Shown here piece after piece: positions 1-8,992 of a stretch of DNA of 64,000 nucleotides. The translations under genes were made by a program, and so were the position numbers. The notes beneath the pieces were generated by a model that worked only from the letters and a program-made list of their open reading frames with translations, made no database searches and was not told the DNA's origin. Source of the DNA: Parapedobacter luteus (GTDB lineage Bacteria; Bacteroidota; Bacteroidia; Sphingobacteriales; Sphingobacteriaceae); the NCBI RefSeq assembly GCF_900168055.1, contig NZ_FUYS01000014.1, positions 38,723-102,722 of the forward strand. Reading direction: 5' to 3'. Numbering within the stretch: position 1 is the stretch's first letter; each line of letters starts with the position of its first letter.

Positions 1-1
1 A

Positions 2-862
2 TTCAACGGGCGATTGGACATGGCCATCGCGATTTTCAATAACCGCTATCCGAAAAAATTTCTTTACCAGCTGGTTTCCGGGCAGCTTGATATCGACCGG
101 ATGGATTACCTCAGCCGGGATAGCTTTTTTACTGGGGTGGCTGAAGGGGTCATCAGTTTTGACCGCATCATCAAAATGCTCCATGTCGTTGATAACGAGC
201 TGGTCGTTGAACAAAAAGGTATCTATTCTGTGGAGAAATTTCTCATCGCGCGCCGTTTGATGTATTGGCAGGTTTACCTCCATAAGACAGTTCTCAGTGC
301 CGAACAAATGTTACTCAAGATTCTCCAGCGTGCGAAAGAGCTATACGGGCAGGGCAGCCCGCTCTTTGCCTCACCATCCTTGGAACATTTTTTGCGTAAC
401 AAGATTACCCGGGAAAATTTTACGGAAGATGTGACACATTTGGAGCATTTTTCTCGTCTCGATGACACAGACATTTGGTCGGCAGTGAAGGCTTGGGCGT
501 ATCATAACGACCACATCTTGCGCATGCTGTGTTCTCGGCTTATTGCCCGGTCCTTGTATCGAACAGAATTATACAGCTCCGCTCCGCAAGCGCATATCAT
601 CGCCGATTTACAAGAACGAGCTGTCAAACACTTCGGTATAAACATTGCTGACACAGCGTATTATGTATGGGTACAATCCATTGAGAATAGTGCATACGAA
701 CAAAACAACAGTAATATCAAAATATTAATGAAAGACGGAAGCGTACAGGATATCGCGGAAGCATCAGATTTGTCCAATTTAGGAACCTTGTCAAAAAAAG
801 TTCAGAAATTTGCTGTTTCATTTCCAAAAGAATTGCTAACTATTCCATCATCAATAAGCTGA
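2..862 (+). CDS. HD superfamily phosphohydrolase, C-terminal part (5' end outside window)
   Basis: The reading frame is open from base 2, so the gene starts before the window; the first ATG inside it is at base 20 and is internal. Residues such as FLYQLVSGQLDIDRMDYLSRDS match the region after the catalytic HD core in the COG1078 family of dGTPase-like metal-dependent phosphohydrolases. The catalytic His-Asp residues themselves would lie upstream and are not visible. The remainder is mostly helical, as in the family. It precedes lpxD on the same strand, but a promoter lies between them. The family is usually predicted to hydrolyse nucleotide phosphates; the substrate here is unknown. Confidence 0.8.
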   Translation, partial: FNGRLDMAIAIFNNRYPKKFLYQLVSGQLDIDRMDYLSRDSFFTGVAEGVISFDRIIKMLHVVDNELVVEQKGIYSVEKFLIARRLMYWQVYLHKTVLSAEQMLLKILQRAKELYGQGSPLFASPSLEHFLRNKITRENFTEDVTHLEHFSRLDDTDIWSAVKAWAYHNDHILRMLCSRLIARSLYRTELYSSAPQAHIIADLQERAVKHFGINIADTAYYVWVQSIENSAYEQNNSNIKILMKDGSVQDIAEASDLSNLGTLSKKVQKFAVSFPKELLTIPSSIS

Positions 863-875
863 CAGCCAGTAAAAA

Positions 876-908
876 TTTGAATATATATCGTTTAAACTTA
901 TACATTTG
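876..908 (+). promoter_or_regulatory. Bacteroidota-type promoter for lpxD
   Basis: A TTTG at 876-879 is followed after 21 bases by TACATTTG at 901-908, matching the -33 TTTG / -7 TAnnTTTG consensus of this phylum. The lpxD ATG at 912 begins only 3 bases after the -7 box, so the transcript would be leaderless. Confidence 0.65.
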
Positions 909-911
909 CAG

Positions 912-1952
912 ATGCAATTTTCCGCACATCAAATAGCTACGCTCGTAAATGGTTCCCTGGAAGGAAACCCCGATGTGATGGTAGAGCAACTGGCCAAAAT
1001 CGAAGAAGCATCCACGGGCAGCTTGTCTTTTTTGTCCAACCCTAAGTACGAACAGTATCTCTATACAACGCGGGCATCAGTAATCATCATCAATGAAGAT
1101 CTGAAGCTGGACAGGCCGATAGCGAGCACCCTCATCCGGGTAAAAAATGCCTACACAGCATTTTCCCTACTGCTGGAACTGTACAACAAAATGCGTTTGG
1201 ATAAAGCAGGCATTGAGGAGCCGGTATTCATCCATCCCAGCGCCAAAATAGGGAAAAATGTCTATATCGGTGCCTTTGCGTATATCGATAAAGATGTAGT
1301 CATCGGAGATAATGCTAAAATCTATCCGCATGTGTACATTGGCGACAATGTCAAGATCGGCCATGACACCACGCTGTTTGCCGGGGTGTCCGTCTACTTT
1401 GACTGTGTCATCGGATCGCATGTCATTATCCATTCGGGCACCGTGATAGGCAGCGATGGCTTCGGCTTTGCTCCGCAGGAAGATGGCACGTATAACAAAA
1501 TCAGCCAAATCGGCAATGTGGTCATCGAGGACAAAGTGGAGATTGGGGCAAACACGGTTATTGACCGCGCAACGATGGGATCGACGATTATCCGTGAAGG
1601 TGTCAAACTGGACAACCTGATCCAGATAGCCCATAATGTGGAAATTGGAAAACACACCGTCATTGCCGCTCAATCGGGCATCTCGGGAAGCACCAAGGTT
1701 GGTGAAAATACCGTCATCGGCGGGCAGGTTGGCATCGTTGGCCATATCAATATTGCCAATGGCAGTCAGATACAGGCGCAATCCGGTGTAAACCGTACCA
1801 TTGCCGAGGAAGGCAAAAAATGGTCCGGCAGCCCCGCGGCTCCTTATAATGCGCAAATGCGCTCTCAAGTGGTCTACTCTCGCCTTCCGGAATTGGAGCG
1901 TCGGCTTGAAGAGTTGGAACAGCTATTATTAACCAAAGAACTATCGAAATAA
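912..1952 (+). CDS. lpxD: UDP-3-O-acylglucosamine N-acyltransferase LpxD
   Basis: Third enzyme of lipid A synthesis; transfers a hydroxyacyl chain from ACP to the 2-amino group of UDP-3-O-acyl-glucosamine in the cytoplasm. An N-terminal uridine-binding domain (about residues 1-100, with [11 protein letters not shown]) is followed by a long left-handed beta-helix of hexapeptide repeats (IGxNVYIG and similar) and a C-terminal helix. The family's catalytic His lies in [12 protein letters not shown]. At 346 aa it has the usual length. I chose ATG 912 over TTG 906, which lies inside the promoter box, because the family begins with this [13 protein letters not shown] sequence. It heads the lipid A cluster lpxD-lpxC/fabZ-lpxA. 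Confidence 0.95.
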   Translation: MQFSAHQIATLVNGSLEGNPDVMVEQLAKIEEASTGSLSFLSNPKYEQYLYTTRASVIIINEDLKLDRPIASTLIRVKNAYTAFSLLLELYNKMRLDKAGIEEPVFIHPSAKIGKNVYIGAFAYIDKDVVIGDNAKIYPHVYIGDNVKIGHDTTLFAGVSVYFDCVIGSHVIIHSGTVIGSDGFGFAPQEDGTYNKISQIGNVVIEDKVEIGANTVIDRATMGSTIIREGVKLDNLIQIAHNVEIGKHTVIAAQSGISGSTKVGENTVIGGQVGIVGHINIANGSQIQAQSGVNRTIAEEGKKWSGSPAAPYNAQMRSQVVYSRLPELERRLEELEQLLLTKELSK

Positions 1953-1988
1953 ATAAGCGCTTAGCCTCCTTGCAAAAGGACAAGCCAA

Positions 1989-3407
1989 ATGACAACGATG
2001 AACGTAAAACAACGAACAATCAAATCAGAAATTATCGTTTCAGGAGTAGGCCTTCACACCGGCAAACCCGTAACCATGACCTTAAAACCTGCACCAGAAC
2101 ACCATTGGTACAGATTCAGGCGCATCGATCTGGAAAGCCAACCCACAATTTTGGTAGATGCCGATAACGTTTCAGACACTTCCCGGGGTACGACCATCTC
2201 ACAAAATGGCGCCAGCGTCAGTACCATCGAACATTTGATGGCTGCTTTGGTGGGTCTGCAGATAGACAACGTGCTTATCGATATTGACGGGCCCGAGGTG
2301 CCCATCATGGATGGCAGCTCCGCGCCGTTTGTACGGGCAATTGAGCAAACGGGCTATGTAGACCAAGGTGCAGACCGGGATTATTACGAAATTCCGCACA
2401 ACATACACCACACGGAGCCCGACAGGAAAGTAGAGATGGTAGCGATGCCATTGGATGGCTATCGGTTTACCTGCATGATTGATTTTAATTCGCCCGTATT
2501 GGGAAGCCAGCATGCGTCTATCAGTGGCATTGATGAGTTTTCTAAGGATATTGCCTCCTCGCGCACCTTCTGCTTCCTGCATGAGCTGGAAATGCTGTTG
2601 CAAAACAACCTCATTAAAGGGGGAGACCTCAACAATGCCATTGTCGTGGTGGATAAGGAGGTCAGCAAGGACGAACTGCGGCACCTGGCAAAATTATTCA
2701 ACCGGGAAGACATTGACGTGGCAAAAGAAGGCATACTGGATAACATTGAACTACGTCATCAAAATGAGCCCGCCAGACATAAGCTACTCGACATGATTGG
2801 AGACCTGGCTTTGGTAGGCCGCCCCATAAAGGGCCACATCATGGCTGCGCGACCCGGGCACGCTGCCAACGTGGCTTTTGCCAAAAAAATCAAAGCACAA
2901 ATCAAAAAAGAAAAGGGCCGGAAATACATCAAGATATATGACCCTAACATGCCACCCCTGTACGATACGGTGCAAATCATGAAAATCCTGCCTCACAGAC
3001 AGCCTTTTCTCATGGTGGACAAAATTCTTGAGCTTACCAAGACACATGTGGTGGGGTTAAAAAACGTCACCATGAATGAAGATCTATTCATGGGGCATTT
3101 CCCCGGCGCCCCCGTATTTCCCGGTGTGTTACAAATAGAGGCCATGGCCCAGACCGGAGGCATACTCGTACTAAGTACTGTATCCGACCCGGAAAACTAC
3201 CTCACCTTGTTCCTCAAAATAGAAAACGCCCGGTTTAAGGCTCAAGTGAACCCCGGAGACACCATCATCTTCCGCTGCGACCTGCTGGAACCTATCCGCA
3301 GGGGCATCGCCCAGATGAAAGGAATAGGGATGGTTGGCGAAAAAATCGTCGTTGAAGCTGAGTTGATGGCTCAGATTGTAAAAGTAAAAGAGAGCCAAGT
3401 ATCATGA
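1989..3407 (+). CDS. lpxC/fabZ: Bifunctional UDP-3-O-acyl-N-acetylglucosamine deacetylase / 3-hydroxyacyl-ACP dehydratase
   Basis: A fusion typical of Bacteroidota. Residues about 1-310 are LpxC, the zinc deacetylase that commits the cell to lipid A synthesis; zinc-site motifs are EHLMAAL and HKLLDMIGD, and GHIMAARPGHAANV carries the later catalytic His. Residues about 325-472 are FabZ, the beta-hydroxyacyl-ACP dehydratase of fatty acid synthesis, with LPHRQPFLMVDK and the catalytic His and Glu in GHFPGAPVFPGVLQIEAM. The fusion joins two enzymes that compete for the hydroxyacyl-ACP pool. ATG 1989 is used; ATG 1998 (MNVKQRTIK) is equally plausible. The stop overlaps the lpxA start (ATGA), suggesting translational coupling. 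Confidence 0.96.
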   Translation: MTTMNVKQRTIKSEIIVSGVGLHTGKPVTMTLKPAPEHHWYRFRRIDLESQPTILVDADNVSDTSRGTTISQNGASVSTIEHLMAALVGLQIDNVLIDIDGPEVPIMDGSSAPFVRAIEQTGYVDQGADRDYYEIPHNIHHTEPDRKVEMVAMPLDGYRFTCMIDFNSPVLGSQHASISGIDEFSKDIASSRTFCFLHELEMLLQNNLIKGGDLNNAIVVVDKEVSKDELRHLAKLFNREDIDVAKEGILDNIELRHQNEPARHKLLDMIGDLALVGRPIKGHIMAARPGHAANVAFAKKIKAQIKKEKGRKYIKIYDPNMPPLYDTVQIMKILPHRQPFLMVDKILELTKTHVVGLKNVTMNEDLFMGHFPGAPVFPGVLQIEAMAQTGGILVLSTVSDPENYLTLFLKIENARFKAQVNPGDTIIFRCDLLEPIRRGIAQMKGIGMVGEKIVVEAELMAQIVKVKESQVS

Positions 3408-4198
3408 TACAACCGCTAGCATATATACACCCTCAAGCCAAGATTGCCGGCAATGTGGTTATCGAACCGTTTGTAACTATCCACAAAGATGTTGTCATTG
3501 AAGAAGGTACGTGGATTGGCTCGAATGTGACCATCATGGATGGCGCCCGTATCGGCAAGAATTGCCGTATATTTCCAGGCGCCGTTATTTCGGGAATTCC
3601 GCAAGATCTGAAATTTGATGGTGAAGAGACGACAGCCGAAATCGGTGATAACACCACCATCAGGGAGTGCGTCACCGTAAACCGGGGCACCAAGGATAAG
3701 TGGAAAACCGTTATTGGTAAAAACTGCCTTATCCAAGCCTATAGCCATATCGCCCATGATTGTGTCGTAGGAGATAACTGTATTTTTTCAAATAGCAGCA
3801 CACTGGCTGGCCATATCACGGTGGGCGACTATGTCGTGCTGGCGGGCATGGTCGCTGTACACCAGTTTTGCCATATCGGCTCACACGCCTTCATTGCGGG
3901 GGGCTCGTTGGTCCGTAAAGATGTACCACCTTTTGTGAAAGCTGCACGCGAACCCCTGTCGTACGTGGGCATCAATTCCGTCGGCTTGCGACGGAGAGGT
4001 TTTTCATCCAACCAAATCAATGAGATACAAGACATCTACAGGGTACTGTTTGTCAAAAACAACAACCTCACGAAAGCGTTAGACATCATTGAAGCGGAGT
4101 ATAAACCCACGGAAATACGCGACGAAATACTTGACTTCGTACGAAATTCCAACCGGGGTGTCATGAAAGGCTTTGGCCAAAGTAAGGGCATACTGTAA
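3404..4198 (+). CDS. lpxA: Acyl-ACP--UDP-N-acetylglucosamine O-acyltransferase LpxA
   Basis: First enzyme of lipid A synthesis; moves a hydroxyacyl chain from ACP to the 3-OH of UDP-GlcNAc. The protein is 264 aa: hexapeptide-repeat beta-helix for about the first 190 residues, then a helical C-terminus. The family's catalytic His is in YSHIAHDCVVGDNC, and GGSLVRKDVPPFVKAAREPL is the usual end of the helix. The start overlaps the lpxC/fabZ stop by four bases, and the next gene starts 3 bases after its own stop, so all are in one operon. Confidence 0.96.
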   Translation: MIQPLAYIHPQAKIAGNVVIEPFVTIHKDVVIEEGTWIGSNVTIMDGARIGKNCRIFPGAVISGIPQDLKFDGEETTAEIGDNTTIRECVTVNRGTKDKWKTVIGKNCLIQAYSHIAHDCVVGDNCIFSNSSTLAGHITVGDYVVLAGMVAVHQFCHIGSHAFIAGGSLVRKDVPPFVKAAREPLSYVGINSVGLRRRGFSSNQINEIQDIYRVLFVKNNNLTKALDIIEAEYKPTEIRDEILDFVRNSNRGVMKGFGQSKGIL

Positions 4199-4201
4199 GC
4201 C

Positions 4202-4822
4202 ATGGAAATCACCCTTGCAGATATTGGCAGACGATTCAATCGGGATTGGGTATTCCGGCGGGTGACTTACCAATTTGTAGCAGGGCGCTGTTATGCAATC
4301 CTTGGACCCAACGGATCAGGCAAGTCTACCCTGCTTCAGGTCATTGCTTCCAGCCTTACCCCGTCTAAGGGCCAAATTCGCTATACCATCGGCGATCATT
4401 CCGTTAAGCCGGAAGCGATTTACCGGTACATCTCGCTAGTGGCTCCGTACATGGAGCTCATTGAAGAATTTACACTTGCAGAGCAAATCAGGTTTCATTT
4501 TAAGCATAAACATTACCTACACGGCGTTAATGAACAGCGCTTAATGGAACGGCTTGGTCTGCAGCATGCCAAAGACAAACAAATCCGCTTCTTTTCGTCC
4601 GGCATGAAACAACGTGTCAAGTTGGCCCTGGCGTGCTATACGGACACACCGATGGTCCTTTTAGATGAACCTACTACCAATTTGGACCACCAAGGTGTAG
4701 ATTGGTATCTCGACCTCGTAGACAAAACAAAGGGCAATCGGTTGGTGCTGGTTTGCTCCAATCAGGAGAAAGAGTATGGCTTTTGTGAGCACTTAATCAA
4801 CATCACGGACTATAAAGCGTGA
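4202..4822 (+). CDS. ABC transporter ATP-binding protein, orphan
   Basis: A compact 206-aa ATPase with Walker A GPNGSGKST near residue 36, signature FSSGMKQR, and Walker B MVLLDEPTTNLD. After Walker B, where ABC proteins normally carry the H-loop histidine (THD-like), the sequence reads LVLVCSNQEKE, so the usual switch His seems to be Asn or Gln. It begins 3 bases after lpxA and so is probably cotranscribed with the lipid A genes. No permease gene is next to it. It could serve lipid or LPS-precursor export or be a heme-exporter-like ATPase; the sequence does not decide this. Confidence 0.85.
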   Translation: MEITLADIGRRFNRDWVFRRVTYQFVAGRCYAILGPNGSGKSTLLQVIASSLTPSKGQIRYTIGDHSVKPEAIYRYISLVAPYMELIEEFTLAEQIRFHFKHKHYLHGVNEQRLMERLGLQHAKDKQIRFFSSGMKQRVKLALACYTDTPMVLLDEPTTNLDHQGVDWYLDLVDKTKGNRLVLVCSNQEKEYGFCEHLINITDYKA

Positions 4823-4843
4823 CCCCCCTTTTTGCCGGCCTTC

Positions 4844-4874
4844 TTGTAAATAGGGGACGTGTTTCGTATCTTTG
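4844..4874 (+). promoter_or_regulatory. Promoter for efp
   Basis: TTG at 4844-4846, a 20-base spacer, then TATCTTTG at 4867-4874. This gives a 5' UTR of roughly 30 bases before ATG 4910 and separates efp from the lpx operon. Confidence 0.65.
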
Positions 4875-4909
4875 ACGACATTTAAGCAACTGTATTAAAT
4901 CAAGAATCA

Positions 4910-5470
4910 ATGGCCAAAGCTTCAGAAGTAAAAACTGGCAATATCCTGCGTTTCAACGGCGAGTTGGTGTCTGTTGAAGAGTACATCCATCGCACGCCAG
5001 GCAACCTGCGGGCGTTTTACCAAGCGAGAATGCGCAATGTGAAAACTGGGAAACTCGTCGAATACCGTTTTCGCACGGATGAAGAAGTCGAGATCGCCCG
5101 CGTTGAAACCAATGACTACCAATATCTATATGAAGACGGTGATGCATTCGTCGTGATGGATAACACAACCTTTGAACAGTTTAATATACCGAAGGCCCTT
5201 TTTGGCAGTTCGGCACGCTTTTTGAAAGAAGGTATGCAGGTGCTCGTTGCGATGGAAAGTGATGAGCCAATCATGGCGCAGGCACCTACTACGGTAGAGC
5301 TGGAAGTGACTTATACAGAGCCAGCCGTAAAAGGGGACACCTCCACAAACGCACTAAAAAGTGCCACTGTAGAGACGGGCGTGGAGATACGGGTGCCGCT
5401 CTTTGTAAACCAAGGAGATAAGGTGAAAATTGATACCCGCTCAGGTGACTACATCGAGCGTGTGAAATAA
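4910..5470 (+). CDS. efp: Translation elongation factor P
   Basis: Relieves ribosomes stalled at polyproline. At 186 aa it has the three-domain EF-P length: KOW-like domain I (about 1-65), then two OB domains ending in GDKVKIDTRSGDYIERVK, which includes the family signature. The tip loop of domain I, which in E. coli reads PGKGQAF with the modified Lys34, reads PGNLRAF here, so the Lys is replaced by Asn. The protein is otherwise fully typical, so this is probably a lineage variant that works without lysine modification rather than a broken gene. It has its own promoter. Confidence 0.95.
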   Translation: MAKASEVKTGNILRFNGELVSVEEYIHRTPGNLRAFYQARMRNVKTGKLVEYRFRTDEEVEIARVETNDYQYLYEDGDAFVVMDNTTFEQFNIPKALFGSSARFLKEGMQVLVAMESDEPIMAQAPTTVELEVTYTEPAVKGDTSTNALKSATVETGVEIRVPLFVNQGDKVKIDTRSGDYIERVK

Positions 5471-5545
5471 AAGAATTCAAATTTTTAGGTTTAGGTTGAT
5501 TATTCGGTCTTGGGGCTCCCCGCCTCGAGGCCGATGTTTTTATTG

Positions 5546-5553
5546 TACCTTTG
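5546..5553 (+). promoter_or_regulatory. Promoter -7 box upstream of the cyclo-ligase gene
   Basis: TACCTTTG matches TAnnTTTG, 20 bases before ATG 5574. No well-spaced TTG is seen upstream. Confidence 0.5.
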
Positions 5554-5573
5554 CGACAAACGTAATTGCCGCT

Positions 5574-6158
5574 ATGCACCCAACGACTAAATCTGAGTTG
5601 CGCAAAATCTACCGCGAGAAGCGGATGCTTCTCGCTGACCAGGAGTTCAAACAGCTAAACCATCAACTGCTAACTCAGGTAAAGAAAGTGGACTTCCCGG
5701 CCCATTCAACCATCCATATATTCCTTCCAATCAAGGGCAACCATGAGCCGGACACCTATGCTATTGCTGCATGGTTAAGACAACGTTTTCCACATGTGCG
5801 CCTCGCGTTATCCAAAAGCAATCGCACCACCCTATCGATGCAGCATTATGTTTGGGAAGAAGGCACCGTACTTAACGTTAATCACTGGGGAATCCCCGAA
5901 CCCGATAGCGGCACCACAGTGCCCTCCGCTGAAATCGACATTGTCTTTGTGCCGCTGCTTGCCTTCGACCGCCAGGGGCACCGGGTAGGGTATGGCAAAG
6001 GGTTTTACGATCGTTTCTTGCAGGCATGCCGACCGGACACGGTAAAAATCGGATTATCGCTGTTTGAGCCGGTCAACTCCATTGAAGATGCCGACAACTG
6101 GGACGTAAGGCTCAATAAATGTATTACGCCTTGGGTGATATGGAACTTTGGTCACTGA
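5574..6158 (+). CDS. 5-formyltetrahydrofolate cyclo-ligase
   Basis: ATP-dependent conversion of 5-formyl-THF to 5,10-methenyl-THF in one-carbon metabolism. The hallmark ATP/phosphate motif VGYGKGFYDRF is present near residue 142, and the N-terminus KSELRKIYREKR is the usual basic helix. At 194 aa the length is typical. ATG 5574 is preferred over an upstream TTG because a promoter box lies at 5546-5553. It is followed by about 360 bases without a gene. Confidence 0.92.
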   Translation: MHPTTKSELRKIYREKRMLLADQEFKQLNHQLLTQVKKVDFPAHSTIHIFLPIKGNHEPDTYAIAAWLRQRFPHVRLALSKSNRTTLSMQHYVWEEGTVLNVNHWGIPEPDSGTTVPSAEIDIVFVPLLAFDRQGHRVGYGKGFYDRFLQACRPDTVKIGLSLFEPVNSIEDADNWDVRLNKCITPWVIWNFGH

Positions 6159-6464
6159 TCAGACAAAATACAACCGACATATACTGAACAAACCGACAAT
6201 TCATCGCACCATAAGCCCAAGCAACGATTAGAAGAAAGCAAAAAACACGAATCATCAAGGATAGATACGAATACCCAACAAAAAATCAAAAAAACCACCC
6301 ATTTTTTCGGTTTTTAATAAAAAAAACACGAAGTTAGCCCTGAAATATCGCCGGCATCAGCTTTAGAAGTCAAAAGTGCAAAACAAAATTAAAAACACAC
6401 GCCCGGTTTCCCAGAATTGTCCGCGGTGTGGCCTTCATGTATTATAAACAATTCTATCGCGCCG
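6159..6464. other. A/T-rich intergenic region
   Basis: No coding sequence is recognised. A weak hairpin (AAAAACC near 6288, GGTTTTT near 6309) could end transcription of the cyclo-ligase gene. The rest is low-complexity A-rich sequence. Confidence 0.4.
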
Positions 6465-6496
6465 GAGAGGGATCCCCAACTCCCTCTCTATTTTTT
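6465..6496 (+). terminator. Intrinsic terminator-like hairpin between convergent genes
   Basis: GAGAGGGA (6465-6472), an 8-base loop, TCCCTCTC (6481-6488), then TATTTTTT. The T run follows on the + strand, so it fits termination of rightward transcripts. It sits 25 bases beyond the stop of the leftward serB-like gene and may serve both. Confidence 0.6.
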
Positions 6497-6520
6497 GGGC
6501 AGGCCTCTATCAAATGGCGG

Positions 6521-7843
6521 TCAATACAGCACCCTGAACTTTACAGTATTGGCTATCTGCCTCAATTGCTTAAGCAGCTGCTTATCGTACTGGGCGTCTA
6601 CATCCGTCACCGCATAACCAATGTCGCCCTTGGTCATTAAAAACTGGGCAACGATATTAATTTGGTTTTCGGCAAAGACATTATTTATTTGCGCCATTAC
6701 CCCCGGCACATTACGATGAATATGGAGCAGGCGGTGCGCTTTTTCAATTTTAGGCAAAATCAGGTTCGGAAAGTTGCGGCTCATGTAGGTATCGCCCTTG
6801 TTGATAAAATCCGCCATACGGCGGGGGATAAACTCGCTATTGCGTTTTTTATCCTTTTTATCGTCGAAAAGGACAATCCCCTTTTCGTTGCAGATACTCC
6901 GGTTGATACGGTGTTTGCTGTCTCCCAAATAGCCGATGGTCTTCAGTTTGTCAGCCTGTGCCAATTGCGCATCATCCAACCGGATGTCCTTGCCAAGCAG
7001 AAGCATGCCAACATCCTTTACGTATTTTTCTTCAACCGTTTCCTTTACGCGGATAGAAAAACCGTCACGCTTGAGTATGTGTGCTGCAATTTCAGGCACA
7101 TCGCCGACAATAAGGCAAAGAATACGATTTTTAGGATAGGAAATGGCACGCGGTAAATCATTTACATACAGGAACTCGTCAAAACTGGGGGTAACGTGAT
7201 CGGCCCGCTCGGACACACTTTTGCGTTCGATATTTTCCGTGAATGCGAAGAACCGTTCAATAAGGCCGGACTCTTTCAACTGAAAATCCGAATACCCATC
7301 ACCAATACCATAGATTTTGCCTGGCAATTGGAGTTGCCGCAGAAGTTTAACCTTGCCCCCCTCTTCAGACAAAGGATTGTTTTCGTCATATCCGGTGATG
7401 TTTCCCTGCTCGTCAAAGATAAATGTATTCGCGTAAACGTTGTCTTGCTTAATATGATACGGACTCACCACAGGCACAATAAACTCCTTGAAGCCGCCGG
7501 AGACAATCAACACGCCGTCGCTGTGCTTCTTAAAAAACTCTCGGTTGCGGGAGAAGGAAGGTGATACCCGCTTTTTGAGTATAGTGATAAGTTTCTTCAG
7601 GTGTTCGCGGTTTGCTTCCAACAGTTTTACCCGCCCGGAAAGGCTTTCCCTAAACGAAAGCTGCCCGTTCATGGATAGGTTGGTCAACCGTTCGATTTCT
7701 TCATAAATAAGTTCCCTGGCGGGATGATTGGCTAAAGAGATGCGGGCCAGCTCATCCAGTGCCTCCACTTGCGTGAACGTGCTATCAAAGTCAATGATAT
7801 AATAATTTGTCAATGTCGTGTCGCTTTTAACAGTTCTATGCAT
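6521..7843 (-). CDS. Phosphoserine phosphatase (HAD) fused to a SerA-like shell with ACT domain, NAD-binding domain missing
   Basis: Residues about 12-220 are a SerB-type HAD phosphatase: motif I DFDSTF, motif II VSGG, a motif III Lys (GGKVKLL), and motif IV GIGDGYSDF, all intact. Residues about 228-345 resemble the N-terminal half of the 3-phosphoglycerate dehydrogenase substrate domain (ILKRDGFSIRV, ADKLKTIGYLGD). The sequence then jumps straight to the SerA C-terminus: a helix with FINKGDTYMSRNFP and an ACT domain (LLHIHRNVPGVMAQINNVF ending FRVLY). The whole Rossmann NAD domain, with its dehydrogenase catalytic residues, is absent. I infer a phosphatase carrying a serine-sensing module. 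ATG 7843 is used; TTG 7813, overlapping the previous gene's stop, would also fit. Confidence 0.88.
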   Translation of the reverse strand: MHRTVKSDTTLTNYYIIDFDSTFTQVEALDELARISLANHPARELIYEEIERLTNLSMNGQLSFRESLSGRVKLLEANREHLKKLITILKKRVSPSFSRNREFFKKHSDGVLIVSGGFKEFIVPVVSPYHIKQDNVYANTFIFDEQGNITGYDENNPLSEEGGKVKLLRQLQLPGKIYGIGDGYSDFQLKESGLIERFFAFTENIERKSVSERADHVTPSFDEFLYVNDLPRAISYPKNRILCLIVGDVPEIAAHILKRDGFSIRVKETVEEKYVKDVGMLLLGKDIRLDDAQLAQADKLKTIGYLGDSKHRINRSICNEKGIVLFDDKKDKKRNSEFIPRRMADFINKGDTYMSRNFPNLILPKIEKAHRLLHIHRNVPGVMAQINNVFAENQINIVAQFLMTKGDIGYAVTDVDAQYDKQLLKQLRQIANTVKFRVLY

Positions 7844-8892
7844 ATTTCACGTAAGGAATTGTCTATCGGTTTGAATGTGATTCCTGTCGTCTCTACAATT
7901 TTTTTATTGGAAAACTGCATTTTTTGAACGGACGACTTGGCCGTATCCTGCGTGAGGAGGGGTCGTTTACCTGTAAGCAGCGCTAATACCCCGGCGGCAC
8001 GCCAGGCGACGCCCAACATCCACGGTGTGGCTCTGAATTTCGGCGCGGGCCGGTTGAAGTACACACTACACTTTGTCAATAGCTCTTTGTGTGTCATATT
8101 AACGTTGCTCAGCAGAAATCGCTCCGCCGTAATGGCCGGGTTTTTCATCAGTAATATCATCGCCTTGGCCACGTCTTCCACATCGATCAATCCCACCGAT
8201 CCATCGGTATAAAATTGCAGACCATCGCGCAGCATGGCAAAAATAGTCCCACTTGCGCCATTATCGGTTGTTCTTGCCGTTGGGCCGATGATGAGAGCGG
8301 GATTTACAATAACCGCATCCAGGCCCTCGGCAATACCGCGCCACACCTCCATTTCGGCTTCGTATTTAGCAATCGCATAACCTGACTGGCTGGAATCATA
8401 TTCCCAGAGGTCGCTTTCGGTAATTTCCCTATTCGTCTTAGCACGGCCAACCGCAGCAATGGAACTGACATGCAACAGCCGGACCCGCTGTTCCAATGCC
8501 AGCGTCACCACGTTGGCAGTACCGCCGACATTTACGGCGGTCAGTTGTTTCCGATCGTCGGCATGGTACGAAATCAAACCTGCACAATGATATACCTGTG
8601 TTACTCCCCCAAAGGCGTCTTGCAGGGCAAAAAAATCATTAATATCAGCGTCGACCCACTGCAAGCCAGGCAAGCCGCCTAATTCAGGGGGAATGATGGA
8701 CGTTTTCCGTTTTGTAGCACGGATATGCTCACCGTCGGCCAGCAGCTGCTTAATCAGCGTAGAACCCAAAAAACCTGTACCTCCTGTTACTAAAACCACC
8801 GCCGTATTAGAAATAGTTGATGATGTGCCCAAAAGTAAGGGAATAAACGGAATTTTCATTCGAATAACTTGTTTTTTATCGGCAACGGGCAT
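7810..8892 (-). CDS. NAD-dependent epimerase/dehydratase family protein (extended SDR)
   Basis: The dinucleotide-binding motif TGGTGFLG lies near residue 36, and the active-site YxxxK is YAIAK near residue 192, with SSIAAVG providing the catalytic Ser region. This is a complete extended short-chain dehydrogenase of the dihydroflavonol-reductase/3-beta-HSD type; the substrate cannot be told. The N-terminus before the Rossmann motif is longer than usual, so ATG 8859 may be the true start. Its 3' end overlaps the phosphatase-fusion gene by 34 bases in another frame, so the two are probably in one operon, this gene first. Confidence 0.85.
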   Translation of the reverse strand: MPVADKKQVIRMKIPFIPLLLGTSSTISNTAVVLVTGGTGFLGSTLIKQLLADGEHIRATKRKTSIIPPELGGLPGLQWVDADINDFFALQDAFGGVTQVYHCAGLISYHADDRKQLTAVNVGGTANVVTLALEQRVRLLHVSSIAAVGRAKTNREITESDLWEYDSSQSGYAIAKYEAEMEVWRGIAEGLDAVIVNPALIIGPTARTTDNGASGTIFAMLRDGLQFYTDGSVGLIDVEDVAKAMILLMKNPAITAERFLLSNVNMTHKELLTKCSVYFNRPAPKFRATPWMLGVAWRAAGVLALLTGKRPLLTQDTAKSSVQKMQFSNKKIVETTGITFKPIDNSLREICIELLKATRH

Positions 8893-8992
8893 GCATGGGC
8901 GATGCTTGGTGGCGCCTTATCTGAACGATAGCTCGTGCGGAATACTCGAAATTTTGAGGATGCGTTGGCAAGACGACCTTTGCTGATTATGC

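Noticed and set aside
1167..1868. Long antisense frame (233 codons) within lpxD
   Set aside because: It mirrors the hexapeptide-repeat coding strand; no independent start signal and no recognisable protein.
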